Of a stretch of DNA of 64,000 nt, positions 7,810 through 15,942 are shown piece by piece. Numbering within the stretch: position 1 is the stretch's first letter; each line of letters starts with the position of its first letter. The translations under genes and the position numbers were made by a program. The stretch comes from Bacteroidota bacterium. Lineage in GTDB: Bacteria > Bacteroidota > Bacteroidia > Bacteroidales > F082. The notes beneath the pieces were generated by a model that searched no databases, was not told the DNA's origin, and saw only the letters and a program-made list of their open reading frames with translations. The stretch covers positions 1,860,001-1,924,000 of the forward strand of contig JADJXJ010000001.1 of the NCBI GenBank assembly GCA_016715945.1, given 5' to 3'.

Positions 7810-10014
7810 ATGAAAATCCTTGTGCTTGGAAACTATCCCCCACGTCAATGCGGCATTGCCACCTTCACTTACAACCTTGTGGAATCGCTCAGGACGGCTG
7901 CAGCGCAACACCGCCGAAAGCTGGATATCGGTGTGATTGCCATGAACGACAAAGGTTCAACCTATCCTTATCCAGAAGTGGTTGCCCGCACCATCCGCGA
8001 CGACAATGCCTCAGCCTATGTTGAAGCGGCTGAATACATCAACCACAGTGGAGCCGATCTGCTACTGGTGCAGCATGAATACGGAATTTTCGGAGGCGAG
8101 AGCGGGGTATTTTTACTCAATCTTCTCCGACGGGTTCGCATTCCAATTGTGAGCACCTTTCACACGGTGCTCGAAAAACCCAGTTTTCACCAGCGTGAAG
8201 TATTGAGCCGCATTGCTGCATATTCGCAGTACGTGGTCATCATGAACAGCCTGGCTGTGGATTTTTTGAAGCAGGTTTTTGGCGTTCCTGCCGAGAAGAT
8301 CGTTCACATTCCTCATGGCGTTCCTGATTTTGAGGCCCATCTGGACAAATTGGGCAGGCGACCTGCGCTTTGGGAGGGCCGCAAGGTGATGCTTACCTTC
8401 GGGCTGATCGGCCGAAGCAAAGGCATTGAAACGGTGATTAGGGCCATGCCGGAAATTGTAGCAAGGCACCCTGACATGCGCTATGTGGTGCTGGGAAAAA
8501 CACATCCCCATGTGTTGAGGCTTGCCGGAGAGGAATACCGCAACATGCTGCAGGATCTGGTAATGAAGCTCAACCTGAGCGATCACGTGTTTTTCGACAA
8601 TCGTTATGTGGACGAGCTCGAGCTGATGTCGTTGCTTTACCATGCCGATCTCTACGTAACGCCCTATTTGAACCGTGCACAAATAACCAGTGGCACGCTC
8701 AGCTATGCGGTCAGCGGGGGGTGTGCGGTATTCAGCACCCCTTACTGGCATGCCGAAGAACTGTTGCACCAAGGCCTGGGGATATTGTTCGATTTTCAGC
8801 GCAGCGATTTGCTGGCAAAAAAAGTGAATACACTGCTCGACCATCCGGATCAACTGGCTGCCTTGCAGAAAAAAGCTTTCGACTACGGCACCACCATCAC
8901 CTGGCCTAAAGCGGGATTGCGCTATCTCGACACGTTGCGACTGGCTATCAGTCAGTTCACTTTCCGTGAAACCACCCCTACCCTTGCGCCCACCTATTCC
9001 ACACTGCACCTGCAACGACTCACCACCAGCACCGGTTTGCTGCAACATGCCAAAGGCATCATTCCAAGTTTCGAGCATGGCTATTGCCTCGACGACAACG
9101 CACGTGCGGCACTTTGCCTGCTGATGGCTCATGAGGCCGGTATCGAGCCGCTCGACACACAGCTGGTCTCGACCTATCTGGCATTTGTAGCCCATATGCA
9201 GGAAAGCAATGGCGCTTTCAGCAACTACCTTTCTTTCGACCGGAAAAAGTTCGATCAGGATTTTTCCGACGATGCTTACGGCAGGGCCATGTGGCTACTT
9301 GGTTACCTCATCAATCATGCCCCTTGCGATGCCCTGTTCATGACGGCTCACGAAATGTTCCACCGCTCGCTCCCACATATCGACAAGCTGAAATACGCCA
9401 GAGGATATGCCAACCTGATTTTTGGACTGCTCGAATACCACCGTAAATTTCCCGATCAGGAACGCATCATCCACCTGATCAAGAACCTTTCAGACACCCT
9501 AGTCCTGCGATATCATCAGCACAAACGGGATTGGTGGCACTGGTTCGAAGATGCCCTGACCTACGACAACGGACTAATCCCAGCATCGCTCTATGCTTCC
9601 TATCAGCTGCTGCGCGACGAAAACTACCTGGCGGTTGCCGAAACCACACGTCAGTTCCTTGAGAGTAAATGTTTTATCAACCCCTGGCTCAGCCTGATTG
9701 GCAACCACCGCTGGCTGCGGTTCGACAGCACCTACGAGCTCTATGCACAGCAACCCATCGATGCGTATGCCATGGTTGCCATGTACGAACAGGCCTACCT
9801 TGCAACGGGCAATGAAGCGTTTAAGCAGAAAATGCGGCAGTCCTATGCCTGGTTTCACGGCGAAAACGACCTGAACGTCAGTGTCTTCGACATGGAAACC
9901 AAAGGCTGCAACGATGGCATTGAACCGCGGAACATCAACCGCAACCAAGGGGCTGAGAGCACCGTTGCTTACCTCATGGCAACAGTCATCGTGCGTAGGT
10001 TAGGTGTCGTTTAG
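7810..10014 (+). CDS. GT4-family glycosyltransferase with C-terminal helical (alpha/alpha) domain
   Basis: The 734-residue protein has two modules. Residues 1 to about 380 form a GT-B fold of family GT4: MKILVLGNYPPRQCGIATFT at the N-terminus, LTFGLIGRSKGIETVIRAMPE at the start of the donor-binding half, and the SGTLSYAVSGG loop followed by a glutamate-containing motif. Residues from about 385 to the end read as repeated amphipathic helices with conserved DDNAR, RAMWLLGY and WYAW-like features, like an (alpha/alpha)6 barrel. It probably transfers a sugar, plausibly mannose, to an oligosaccharide or polyol. It is convergent with, and overlaps by 4 bp, a GH130-receiver fusion, which suggests a shared substrate. 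The acceptor is unknown. Confidence 0.8.
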   Translation: MKILVLGNYPPRQCGIATFTYNLVESLRTAAAQHRRKLDIGVIAMNDKGSTYPYPEVVARTIRDDNASAYVEAAEYINHSGADLLLVQHEYGIFGGESGVFLLNLLRRVRIPIVSTFHTVLEKPSFHQREVLSRIAAYSQYVVIMNSLAVDFLKQVFGVPAEKIVHIPHGVPDFEAHLDKLGRRPALWEGRKVMLTFGLIGRSKGIETVIRAMPEIVARHPDMRYVVLGKTHPHVLRLAGEEYRNMLQDLVMKLNLSDHVFFDNRYVDELELMSLLYHADLYVTPYLNRAQITSGTLSYAVSGGCAVFSTPYWHAEELLHQGLGILFDFQRSDLLAKKVNTLLDHPDQLAALQKKAFDYGTTITWPKAGLRYLDTLRLAISQFTFRETTPTLAPTYSTLHLQRLTTSTGLLQHAKGIIPSFEHGYCLDDNARAALCLLMAHEAGIEPLDTQLVSTYLAFVAHMQESNGAFSNYLSFDRKKFDQDFSDDAYGRAMWLLGYLINHAPCDALFMTAHEMFHRSLPHIDKLKYARGYANLIFGLLEYHRKFPDQERIIHLIKNLSDTLVLRYHQHKRDWWHWFEDALTYDNGLIPASLYASYQLLRDENYLAVAETTRQFLESKCFINPWLSLIGNHRWLRFDSTYELYAQQPIDAYAMVAMYEQAYLATGNEAFKQKMRQSYAWFHGENDLNVSVFDMETKGCNDGIEPRNINRNQGAESTVAYLMATVIVRRLGVV

Positions 10015-11870
10015 CGTCCAAGCAGTCTCTGCAGTCTGAGCAAAAGCAAATTTCGGTCGATGGGTTTTCGGATGTAGTCGGCAGCGCCCAGGCTCAGGCC
10101 TTTGGCTTCGTCTTCGGGGCTGGTGTGGCCCGACAAAAAGACCACAGGAATCTCTATCTTGTTTTTCTTGATAAATTCCAGCATCTGGTAGCCGTCGAAG
10201 TTGGGCATGGCAATGTCGGAGAGGATGACGTCGAAACTGCCTTTGCTGATTTGCATCAGCGCCACAATGCCGTCGGGTGCAATTTCCACATCGTAGCCGT
10301 CGGCCTTCAGGATTCCGGCAATCACTTTCTGGTTAATTACCTCATCTTCAACCACCAGCACACGGGCTTTGGCTTTTCCTTCCTTGCGCCGGCCAAGCTT
10401 GAGGTCGGAGGGCACCAATGCCGTCAGCAATTCTTTAAGCGGCACAGTGCAATAGGTGGAAGCTGTATCGGACATGGCATAGGGTATCACCAGCTCGTCG
10501 TTGTTGATGATTGAGCCGCAGGAATAAACCACATTGGGCACATAGCCCTCGCGTTCTTCCTCGTTGGGCGAGATCAGAGGTTCACAGAGCTGGCCAATGA
10601 CCTTGGTGGGGTCGTCGAGATCGAGGAGCATGGCGCTGATTACATATTTTCGCATGGTGCCCACACCGTGGGTGATCACCAGCCAGCCATACTCGGTTTC
10701 GATGGGCGAACCGCAGTTACCCACCTGGATAAACTCCCAGGGATAGGTTGGCCCCTGAAGTTTGATGGCTTCGCCCCAGCGGTTGATGTCGTCAGAAAAC
10801 ATGATGTAGTTGTTCACCCCGTCGATGCGTGCGAGCATGGCATATTTTCCGTTGATCTTCCTGGGGAAAAGCGCCATGCCTTTGTTCTGGGCGTTTTCGC
10901 CATGGATGGGCATCACCTTGAACTGGTAAAAATCCTTTGTTTCGATGAGCTTAGGCATGATGCTAAACCCATTGTAGGCCGTGTAGGTGGCGTAATACCT
11001 CACCCTGCCATCGTCGTCGGTAAATTTTACGAAACGCGCGTCTTCGATGCCATTGCTTTCTGCGGCTGCGATGGGAAAGATGACGCGGTCGGAGATGCCG
11101 GTGTCGAGCGAGAAAGATATTTCGTAGTGCGAGTCGCCCAGCCAGGTGATGGTTTGCATGATTTTGAGCTCAGCTTCGCTGGGGCGCAGTTCCCGTTTGG
11201 TTTCGTCGATGGCACGATAAAGTTCGTTGTAGTCAAACTCTTCCCGCAGTTTATCCATCACGTGTCTGACGATATGGTGATCGGCATGCATTTCGCGGAG
11301 CTTCTCCATAAACTCGCTCTTTCGATAAATGAAATTGCGCACCGTTTCGGCCTCATCAATCAAGCGGCCTGTGGGCACAAGGTGCAGGTTGTTGTCCTTG
11401 TCGAGCACACCCCCGCGAAAAACTACCGAACTGATGTGGCCCTCACCTGTGGCCCTGAAACTGATGATGACCCGTTTCTGACCCTCCATCAAACCGGTCT
11501 GGTCGGGGTCTTCCACCATAGAGGGATTAAAAAATGCGGCCGACTCTATGCTGTATTCCGAGGTAAAATAGGCGCCTATGAGCAACTGTTTGGCTTGACT
11601 AAGCGCATCGAGGTCGCCAGCCCGGCCGTTCATGATTTCGCGCACACGCTCAAAGTGCCGGCGAAAAACCTTTGAAATATTCCTGTGTCTGGACGAAAAA
11701 TCGCGCAGCGACTGATTCAGGGTGAGCCGTGCGGCCTCCTCGGGCATGTCGGCTACTTTGCCGATGATGCTTTGCACCCTGCTCTCCGGACCAGGGAAGA
11801 AAAACCTGACAATAACTCTGCGCGGATCGCTCACAAATCGGATGGGCTTGCGGTGGACTGTCGTGCTCAT
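10011..11870 (-). CDS. GH130-type glycoside phosphorylase fused to a response-regulator receiver domain
   Basis: The first ~490 residues have the five-bladed beta-propeller motifs of GH130: SNGIEDARFVKF (the ED-R motif with the catalytic Asp), MALFPRKINGKYAMLARID, GNCGSPIETEYGWLVITHGV, and GYVPNVVYSCG. Characterised GH130 enzymes phosphorolyse or hydrolyse beta-mannosides. Residues 504-619 form a complete receiver: VLVVEDE acidic pair, phospho-acceptor D552 in LSDIAMP, LSGHT, and the Lys in IRKP. All key receiver residues are present. The link PSDLKLGRRKEGKAKAR joins the two. Its stop overlaps that of the GT4 gene. Phosphorylation would allow enzyme activity or location to be switched; no dedicated kinase is adjacent, although a TPR histidine kinase lies 4 kb away. 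Confidence 0.85.
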   Translation of the reverse strand: MSTTVHRKPIRFVSDPRRVIVRFFFPGPESRVQSIIGKVADMPEEAARLTLNQSLRDFSSRHRNISKVFRRHFERVREIMNGRAGDLDALSQAKQLLIGAYFTSEYSIESAAFFNPSMVEDPDQTGLMEGQKRVIISFRATGEGHISSVVFRGGVLDKDNNLHLVPTGRLIDEAETVRNFIYRKSEFMEKLREMHADHHIVRHVMDKLREEFDYNELYRAIDETKRELRPSEAELKIMQTITWLGDSHYEISFSLDTGISDRVIFPIAAAESNGIEDARFVKFTDDDGRVRYYATYTAYNGFSIMPKLIETKDFYQFKVMPIHGENAQNKGMALFPRKINGKYAMLARIDGVNNYIMFSDDINRWGEAIKLQGPTYPWEFIQVGNCGSPIETEYGWLVITHGVGTMRKYVISAMLLDLDDPTKVIGQLCEPLISPNEEEREGYVPNVVYSCGSIINNDELVIPYAMSDTASTYCTVPLKELLTALVPSDLKLGRRKEGKAKARVLVVEDEVINQKVIAGILKADGYDVEIAPDGIVALMQISKGSFDVILSDIAMPNFDGYQMLEFIKKNKIEIPVVFLSGHTSPEDEAKGLSLGAADYIRKPIDRNLLLLRLQRLLGR

Positions 11871-11981
11871 AAGCTGGTTTTTAGTGGTTTGAAGCGTAAA
11901 ATTAGTTTCGATCTACCAAAAAACCAAAAGATATTTCAATTCAGCAGCCCATGAAAATATCGGTCGTGACGGTTGTTATCT

Positions 11982-13793
11982 TTATTGCAGGTCGTTGTTT
12001 ATGAGTGTTTTACTGCTCCCTGCAAAAGGACGTGACCTCCAGAAGTTTCTCGGATTGTCCGCAAAAAAGCCGTCCAGTTCGGGCGAAAACTGCACCCTTG
12101 TGCTGTCGGGAAGGTTCAGATGCACATTGATGCGTTGTGCCCGAAGACCTTGCTGTGCGTCGAACCCAAACCAAACGGGAATATAAAGCGTATCATTCCT
12201 GAATTCTATCGGAAAATCAAGGCTTCTGCTGCGCTGACGGGCCAGATCTTCATCTTCCCCGCTGGCAATTGCCTCTACGATCAAAGCCGGACCTACTTCT
12301 GGTTTTGAGGTCTGAATATAAAAATGTGGCATGGCATAAACTTTTTGTATATGCTTTCGCCTGTCGAACATAAACCTCTGGTTTTCAATTACAAGCATTG
12401 GTTCTCCTTTAAATTTTCCGGCATCACGGGCATGAACGACCACCTGGTTGGCAACTTCGATTTTCTGGTTTACGAGTTCTGTTCCGGATTTTTCCCTGAA
12501 ATCGGAGCCAAGCTTGTAGCCGGTGTACCCTAGGCCAACAACCGACAGCACCCACAGCACTCCGGCAATGTGTCCCAAACCGGGCAACCGAAAATTGTGG
12601 CCGATGATGAGTTGCAACGCAACATAAACAAACATTGCCAACGGAATGAGCACAAAACCTCCCAGGGCAATCCCTCCCAACTGCGCCAGTGATGGATCGG
12701 GGAGAATCAGGTTTGCCATGTTCGAAAGCGAAACCGGTATCTCCAGGTCCTCAAAAAACACGAATCCGTCCCAACCAGAGATAAATGCAATGGTGACGGC
12801 CAGCAGTGCCGTCCCTACAATGAAAAATACAACCCCGACAAGAATCGAAAGGATTCTAAGCAATGTTTTGACAAAGCTGCCCAGGTATGGACCGGCCTGC
12901 CGGCCTGCATTTCGCAATCCCTGTCCAGCCTCTGCACCCATCTGATTCATTTTGCGGCCAAGGCGTTCTGCTTCCTCCCTGATGTTGCGCTCTATGTTCT
13001 CAACGTTCACGGGTTGCCCTTTCATTTTCAGCTTGTCGGCCGTGCTTAATGCTTCGGGCGTGATGACCCATAACACCACGTAAGCGATAAGACCAATGCC
13101 TGAAATTAAGGTAAATATTACAAACAATAACCTGAAAATCAGAGGATCAACATTGAAATAATGCCCAAGCCCCGCTGCAATACCAGCCAGCTTTTTATTC
13201 TCCGGATCGCGAAAAAACTGTCTGTATGCACTTCGTTCAAATCCGCTTTGAGCACTACCCGGCCTGCCCTCCAGGCCTGAGGAAGGCATCACAGGCATCA
13301 GCGCCCACATAATTATGTAAACCAACGGTCCCACCCCGCTTGCAAAAAGTAATATCACAAACAAAATACGTGGCACCAGCGGGTCGATGCGGAAGTAATT
13401 GCCAAGACCGGCAGCCACCCCGGCTAGCTTGGCATTGGCCACATCGCGGTACAACCTGCGCGAACCCGATGATTGCGCTCCGGCCCCAGGTTCAGCCTTT
13501 TTGCTCTCTGTTTCCGCCGAGCCCGATGCATCCCCATCCATCTGCCAGGGCTGTCCGAGCACCGCAATCACATGTTCTACCTCGGCCAGTTCAATCACTT
13601 GTTTCTGCTCGTTCACATATTGCTGAAACAATTCTGCAATCCGGCTTTCAATGTCACTGATAATCTCTTCCTGGCCGCTGCGTCCGGCAAAATGCGCACG
13701 CAACTCATGCATGTATTGGTTTAAACGGGTATAAGCTTCCTCGTCGAGGACAAACATCAACCCACTGATGTTTACACTGATGGTCTTATTCAT
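11982..13793 (-). CDS. PspC-domain membrane protein with two PspC domains
   Basis: The 603-residue protein begins with a helical region found before PspC domains in this phylum (SVNISGLMFVLDEEAY, then DIESRIAELF). Two PspC domains follow at about residues 112-170 and 190-250, each with the KLAG-AAGLG-YF-DPL core and a transmembrane helix. After a coiled linker there are three or four further membrane helices, then a C-terminal soluble, beta-rich region. PspC proteins act in envelope-stress responses. The start lies 2 bp after the padR stop, so the two genes form an operon and PadR probably controls it. Confidence 0.85.
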   Translation of the reverse strand: MNKTISVNISGLMFVLDEEAYTRLNQYMHELRAHFAGRSGQEEIISDIESRIAELFQQYVNEQKQVIELAEVEHVIAVLGQPWQMDGDASGSAETESKKAEPGAGAQSSGSRRLYRDVANAKLAGVAAGLGNYFRIDPLVPRILFVILLFASGVGPLVYIIMWALMPVMPSSGLEGRPGSAQSGFERSAYRQFFRDPENKKLAGIAAGLGHYFNVDPLIFRLLFVIFTLISGIGLIAYVVLWVITPEALSTADKLKMKGQPVNVENIERNIREEAERLGRKMNQMGAEAGQGLRNAGRQAGPYLGSFVKTLLRILSILVGVVFFIVGTALLAVTIAFISGWDGFVFFEDLEIPVSLSNMANLILPDPSLAQLGGIALGGFVLIPLAMFVYVALQLIIGHNFRLPGLGHIAGVLWVLSVVGLGYTGYKLGSDFREKSGTELVNQKIEVANQVVVHARDAGKFKGEPMLVIENQRFMFDRRKHIQKVYAMPHFYIQTSKPEVGPALIVEAIASGEDEDLARQRSRSLDFPIEFRNDTLYIPVWFGFDAQQGLRAQRINVHLNLPDSTRVQFSPELDGFFADNPRNFWRSRPFAGSSKTLINNDLQ

Positions 13794-13795
13794 TT

Positions 13796-14149
13796 TTAAT
13801 TGGTTTTTGATTCGTTAATCTGGTTTTTTAATATGGATTCCACCGAAGCTGTCAGTTGCTGCCAGCCTGTTTGAAGTTCATCCAACAGGGCAGTACCCTT
13901 GTCGGTAATCCTGTAATATTTTCGTGGTGGCCCCGACCGGCTTTCCTCCCAGCGGTAGGTGAGCAGGTCGTCGTTTTTGAGCCTGCTCAGCAATGGATAT
14001 AGCGTGCCCTCGACTACCAGCAGACTGGCCTGCTTCAACTCGTCGATGATATCCGAAGCATAGGCCTCTTCCCTTTTGTGTATGATGGCCAGGATGCACA
14101 TCTCGAGCACCCCGCGTCGCATCTGCGATAAATTGTTCTCTGTGTTCAT
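13796..14149 (-). CDS. PadR-family transcriptional regulator
   Basis: A 117-residue winged-helix protein: MRRGVLEMCILAII at the first helix, EAYASDIIDELKQASLLVVEGTLYPLLSRLK through the recognition helix, and the wing SRSGPPRKYYRITDKG. The short C-terminal helix makes it a PadR-s2 type protein. PadR repressors usually control their own operon, and here the 3' neighbour is a PspC protein 2 bp away. A 21-bp imperfect palindrome in the divergent intergenic region (14173-14193) is a candidate operator. Confidence 0.9.
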   Translation of the reverse strand: MNTENNLSQMRRGVLEMCILAIIHKREEAYASDIIDELKQASLLVVEGTLYPLLSRLKNDDLLTYRWEESRSGPPRKYYRITDKGTALLDELQTGWQQLTASVESILKNQINESKTN

Positions 14150-14153
14150 GGCG

Positions 14154-14161
14154 CAAAAATA
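14154..14161 (-). promoter_or_regulatory. -7 element of the padR-pspC operon
   Basis: Minus-strand TATTTTTG, an exact TAnnTTTG match, only 5 bp before the padR ATG. If it is used, the transcript would be leaderless or nearly so. Confidence 0.4.
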
Positions 14162-14172
14162 ATAACTTTCCA

Positions 14173-14193
14173 GTACCTTGTATTACATAGTAC
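14173..14193. promoter_or_regulatory. Candidate PadR operator
   Basis: A 21-bp imperfect palindrome: outer half-sites GTAC at 14173-14176 and 14190-14193, and a central perfect TGTATTACA at 14179-14187. It lies upstream of the padR -7 element, between padR and the divergent hydrolase gene, a usual place for a PadR autoregulatory site. Binding is inferred. Confidence 0.4.
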
Positions 14194-14265
14194 ATATTTT
14201 TCTAAAATATTTTTCGACCCAAAGTTCATTGACAATGATTTTACCCACCGGTTGCATTGCAGGTG

Positions 14266-14273
14266 TATTTTTG
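14266..14273 (+). promoter_or_regulatory. -7 element of the exported hydrolase gene
   Basis: TATTTTTG, an exact TAnnTTTG match, 11 bp before the ATG at 14285. It supports that ATG rather than the in-frame TTG at 14252, which lies upstream of the element. Confidence 0.45.
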
Positions 14274-14284
14274 TAAAAAAAGTT

Positions 14285-14860
14285 ATGCGGAAAATTATCC
14301 TTCTGGCAGCCATATTGATCTTGGGTGCATCCTACAGAGGCCACGCACAGCAGGCACTCATCCTGATTGACCTTCAGATGTTTTATTTTCCCGGAGGCAT
14401 TCAGCCTTTGCACGAACCCGAGGCCGCCGTGCAAAATGCGGCCATGGCGCTGGCGCACTTTCGAGCGAATGCCTGGCCCGTTGTGCATGTGCAACATGCG
14501 ATTGACCGTGGTGGCGAGATTCACCCGCTGGTAGCGCCAGCTGAAGGCGAAACCGTGATTACCAAAAAAGAAGTGAACGCATTTGCGGGCACCTCGCTGA
14601 GTGAGGTGCTCCAATCGCTTGGGGTGAAAAAGCTGGTTTTTGCAGGCATGCAAACCCATATGTGCCTCGAAGCAGCCGTGCGTGCTGCCAGGGATATGGG
14701 GTATGAGTGCATTGTGTTGTCGGACGCCTGCGCCACGCGCAACCTCAGTTTCGACGGCATCGAAGTTACTGCGGCACAGGTACATGCGTCCACCCTGGCT
14801 ACGCTCAACCGGACGTACGCTCGTGTGCTCAAAACAAAGGAGTTTCTGGAAGCGAAATAA
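14285..14860 (+). CDS. Exported isochorismatase-family cysteine hydrolase
   Basis: With the ATG at 14285 the 191-residue precursor has a signal peptide (MRKIILLAAILILGASYRGHAQ). The mature part is an isochorismatase-like alpha/beta fold with the catalytic triad visible: Asp in ALILIDLQ, Lys in VITKKEVNAF, and Cys in GMQTHMCLEAAVRAARDMGY. These enzymes hydrolyse amides or nicotinamide-like substrates; the exact substrate is open. Most family members are cytoplasmic, so a signal peptide is slightly unusual. The gene is divergent from padR. Confidence 0.85.
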   Translation: MRKIILLAAILILGASYRGHAQQALILIDLQMFYFPGGIQPLHEPEAAVQNAAMALAHFRANAWPVVHVQHAIDRGGEIHPLVAPAEGETVITKKEVNAFAGTSLSEVLQSLGVKKLVFAGMQTHMCLEAAVRAARDMGYECIVLSDACATRNLSFDGIEVTAAQVHASTLATLNRTYARVLKTKEFLEAK

Positions 14861-14986
14861 ACAGTTTCCTTTTATATCGGGCAACGCTCATGCTGACAAT
14901 GAGCAACCAGTTAAATGTACCACCCGGCACCCAAGACGACCACCAAGGGGGATTAAAAAAAATACTACCCTTAAAATCAGCCCGTT

Positions 14987-15805
14987 CTACCTGTCGCGGT
15001 TGTAATATTTCATGGCTTCGGGAAGCCATTTTCTGATTTGTGCAATACGCGTTTCGTCGGAGGGGTGCGTACTCAGGAATTCCGGCGGAGCCTGTCCCCC
15101 TTTCATTTTTGCCATACGTTCCCAAAATGCAATGGCCTCGTTGGGGTCGTAACCGGCCATGGCCATGAAAATCAAACCCAGGCGGTCGGCCTCGCTTTCA
15201 TGCAATCTGCTGTAAGGCAACAAGATACCAAGTTGTGAACCCAGCCCAAATGCAGCCATCCACAGGGCCTGGGTTTGCTCGGGCTTGTCCTGCATGGCCA
15301 CGGCAAGCGCCATTCCACCCATTTGGGTCATCAGCTGCTGGCTCATCCGTTCGCCGCCGTGTTCGGCAATGGCATGCGCCACTTCGTGCCCCATAACTAC
15401 CGCCAGACCTGTCTCGTCTTTGGTGATGGGCAAAATACCAGTGTAGAAAACCACCTTGCCGCCGGGCATGCACCAGGCATTGGCTTCCGGACTCTCGACC
15501 AGGTTAAACTCCCAGGCATAGTTCTTGAGTCTGGCCGACAAGTCCTTCTCGGCAAAATAACGCTCCACAGCATGCTGAATTTTCTGGCCTACATTTTTAA
15601 CCATGGCAGTAGCCTCTGCATCGCTCGAAAGCTTGTTCTCGCTCAAAAACTGGCTGTATTGCTGAAAGCTCATGGCCATCATTTGCTGCCCGGGAATAAT
15701 ATTGAGCTGCTTGCGGCCGGTCAGAGGCACCCTGGAACATGACAACACTACCATCAGGAGGACAGCAATACTGGCCAGATAAAATTTTAATGTCTTCATT
15801 TTCAA
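14987..15805 (-). CDS. M48-family metallopeptidase, lipoprotein (BepA/LoiP-like)
   Basis: The 272-residue protein starts with a lipoprotein signal (VLLMVVLSCS lipobox) and has the zinc protease motif HEVAH near residue 140 with the third ligand in SRLHESEADRLGL. The N-terminal TGRKQLNIIPGQQMMAMS is typical of the M48 family that acts in outer-membrane protein quality control (LoiP, BepA). It should be a periplasm-facing lipoprotein. No TPR domain follows, so it is closer to LoiP than to BepA. It is divergent from the TPR histidine kinase. Confidence 0.9.
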   Translation of the reverse strand: MKMKTLKFYLASIAVLLMVVLSCSRVPLTGRKQLNIIPGQQMMAMSFQQYSQFLSENKLSSDAEATAMVKNVGQKIQHAVERYFAEKDLSARLKNYAWEFNLVESPEANAWCMPGGKVVFYTGILPITKDETGLAVVMGHEVAHAIAEHGGERMSQQLMTQMGGMALAVAMQDKPEQTQALWMAAFGLGSQLGILLPYSRLHESEADRLGLIFMAMAGYDPNEAIAFWERMAKMKGGQAPPEFLSTHPSDETRIAQIRKWLPEAMKYYNRDR

Positions 15806-15942
15806 TATATTGATAAGATCTTATGTGCAGAGTTTAAAACCTCATAAAAATAATCTGTATTTGGCTCAATTTTTTGGTTTTCCATATCAGGAATTTTATT
15901 TTTGTTTTCCCCCAGCCGAAATTGAATTTAACCCACCACACA

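Noticed and set aside
8113..9195. A 360-codon open frame on the minus strand
   Set aside because: It is antisense to the GT4 gene and lacks motifs.
15896..15904. A -7 box for the TPR histidine kinase
   Set aside because: The sequence TATTTTTTG has one T too many for TAnnTTTG, so I did not annotate it.
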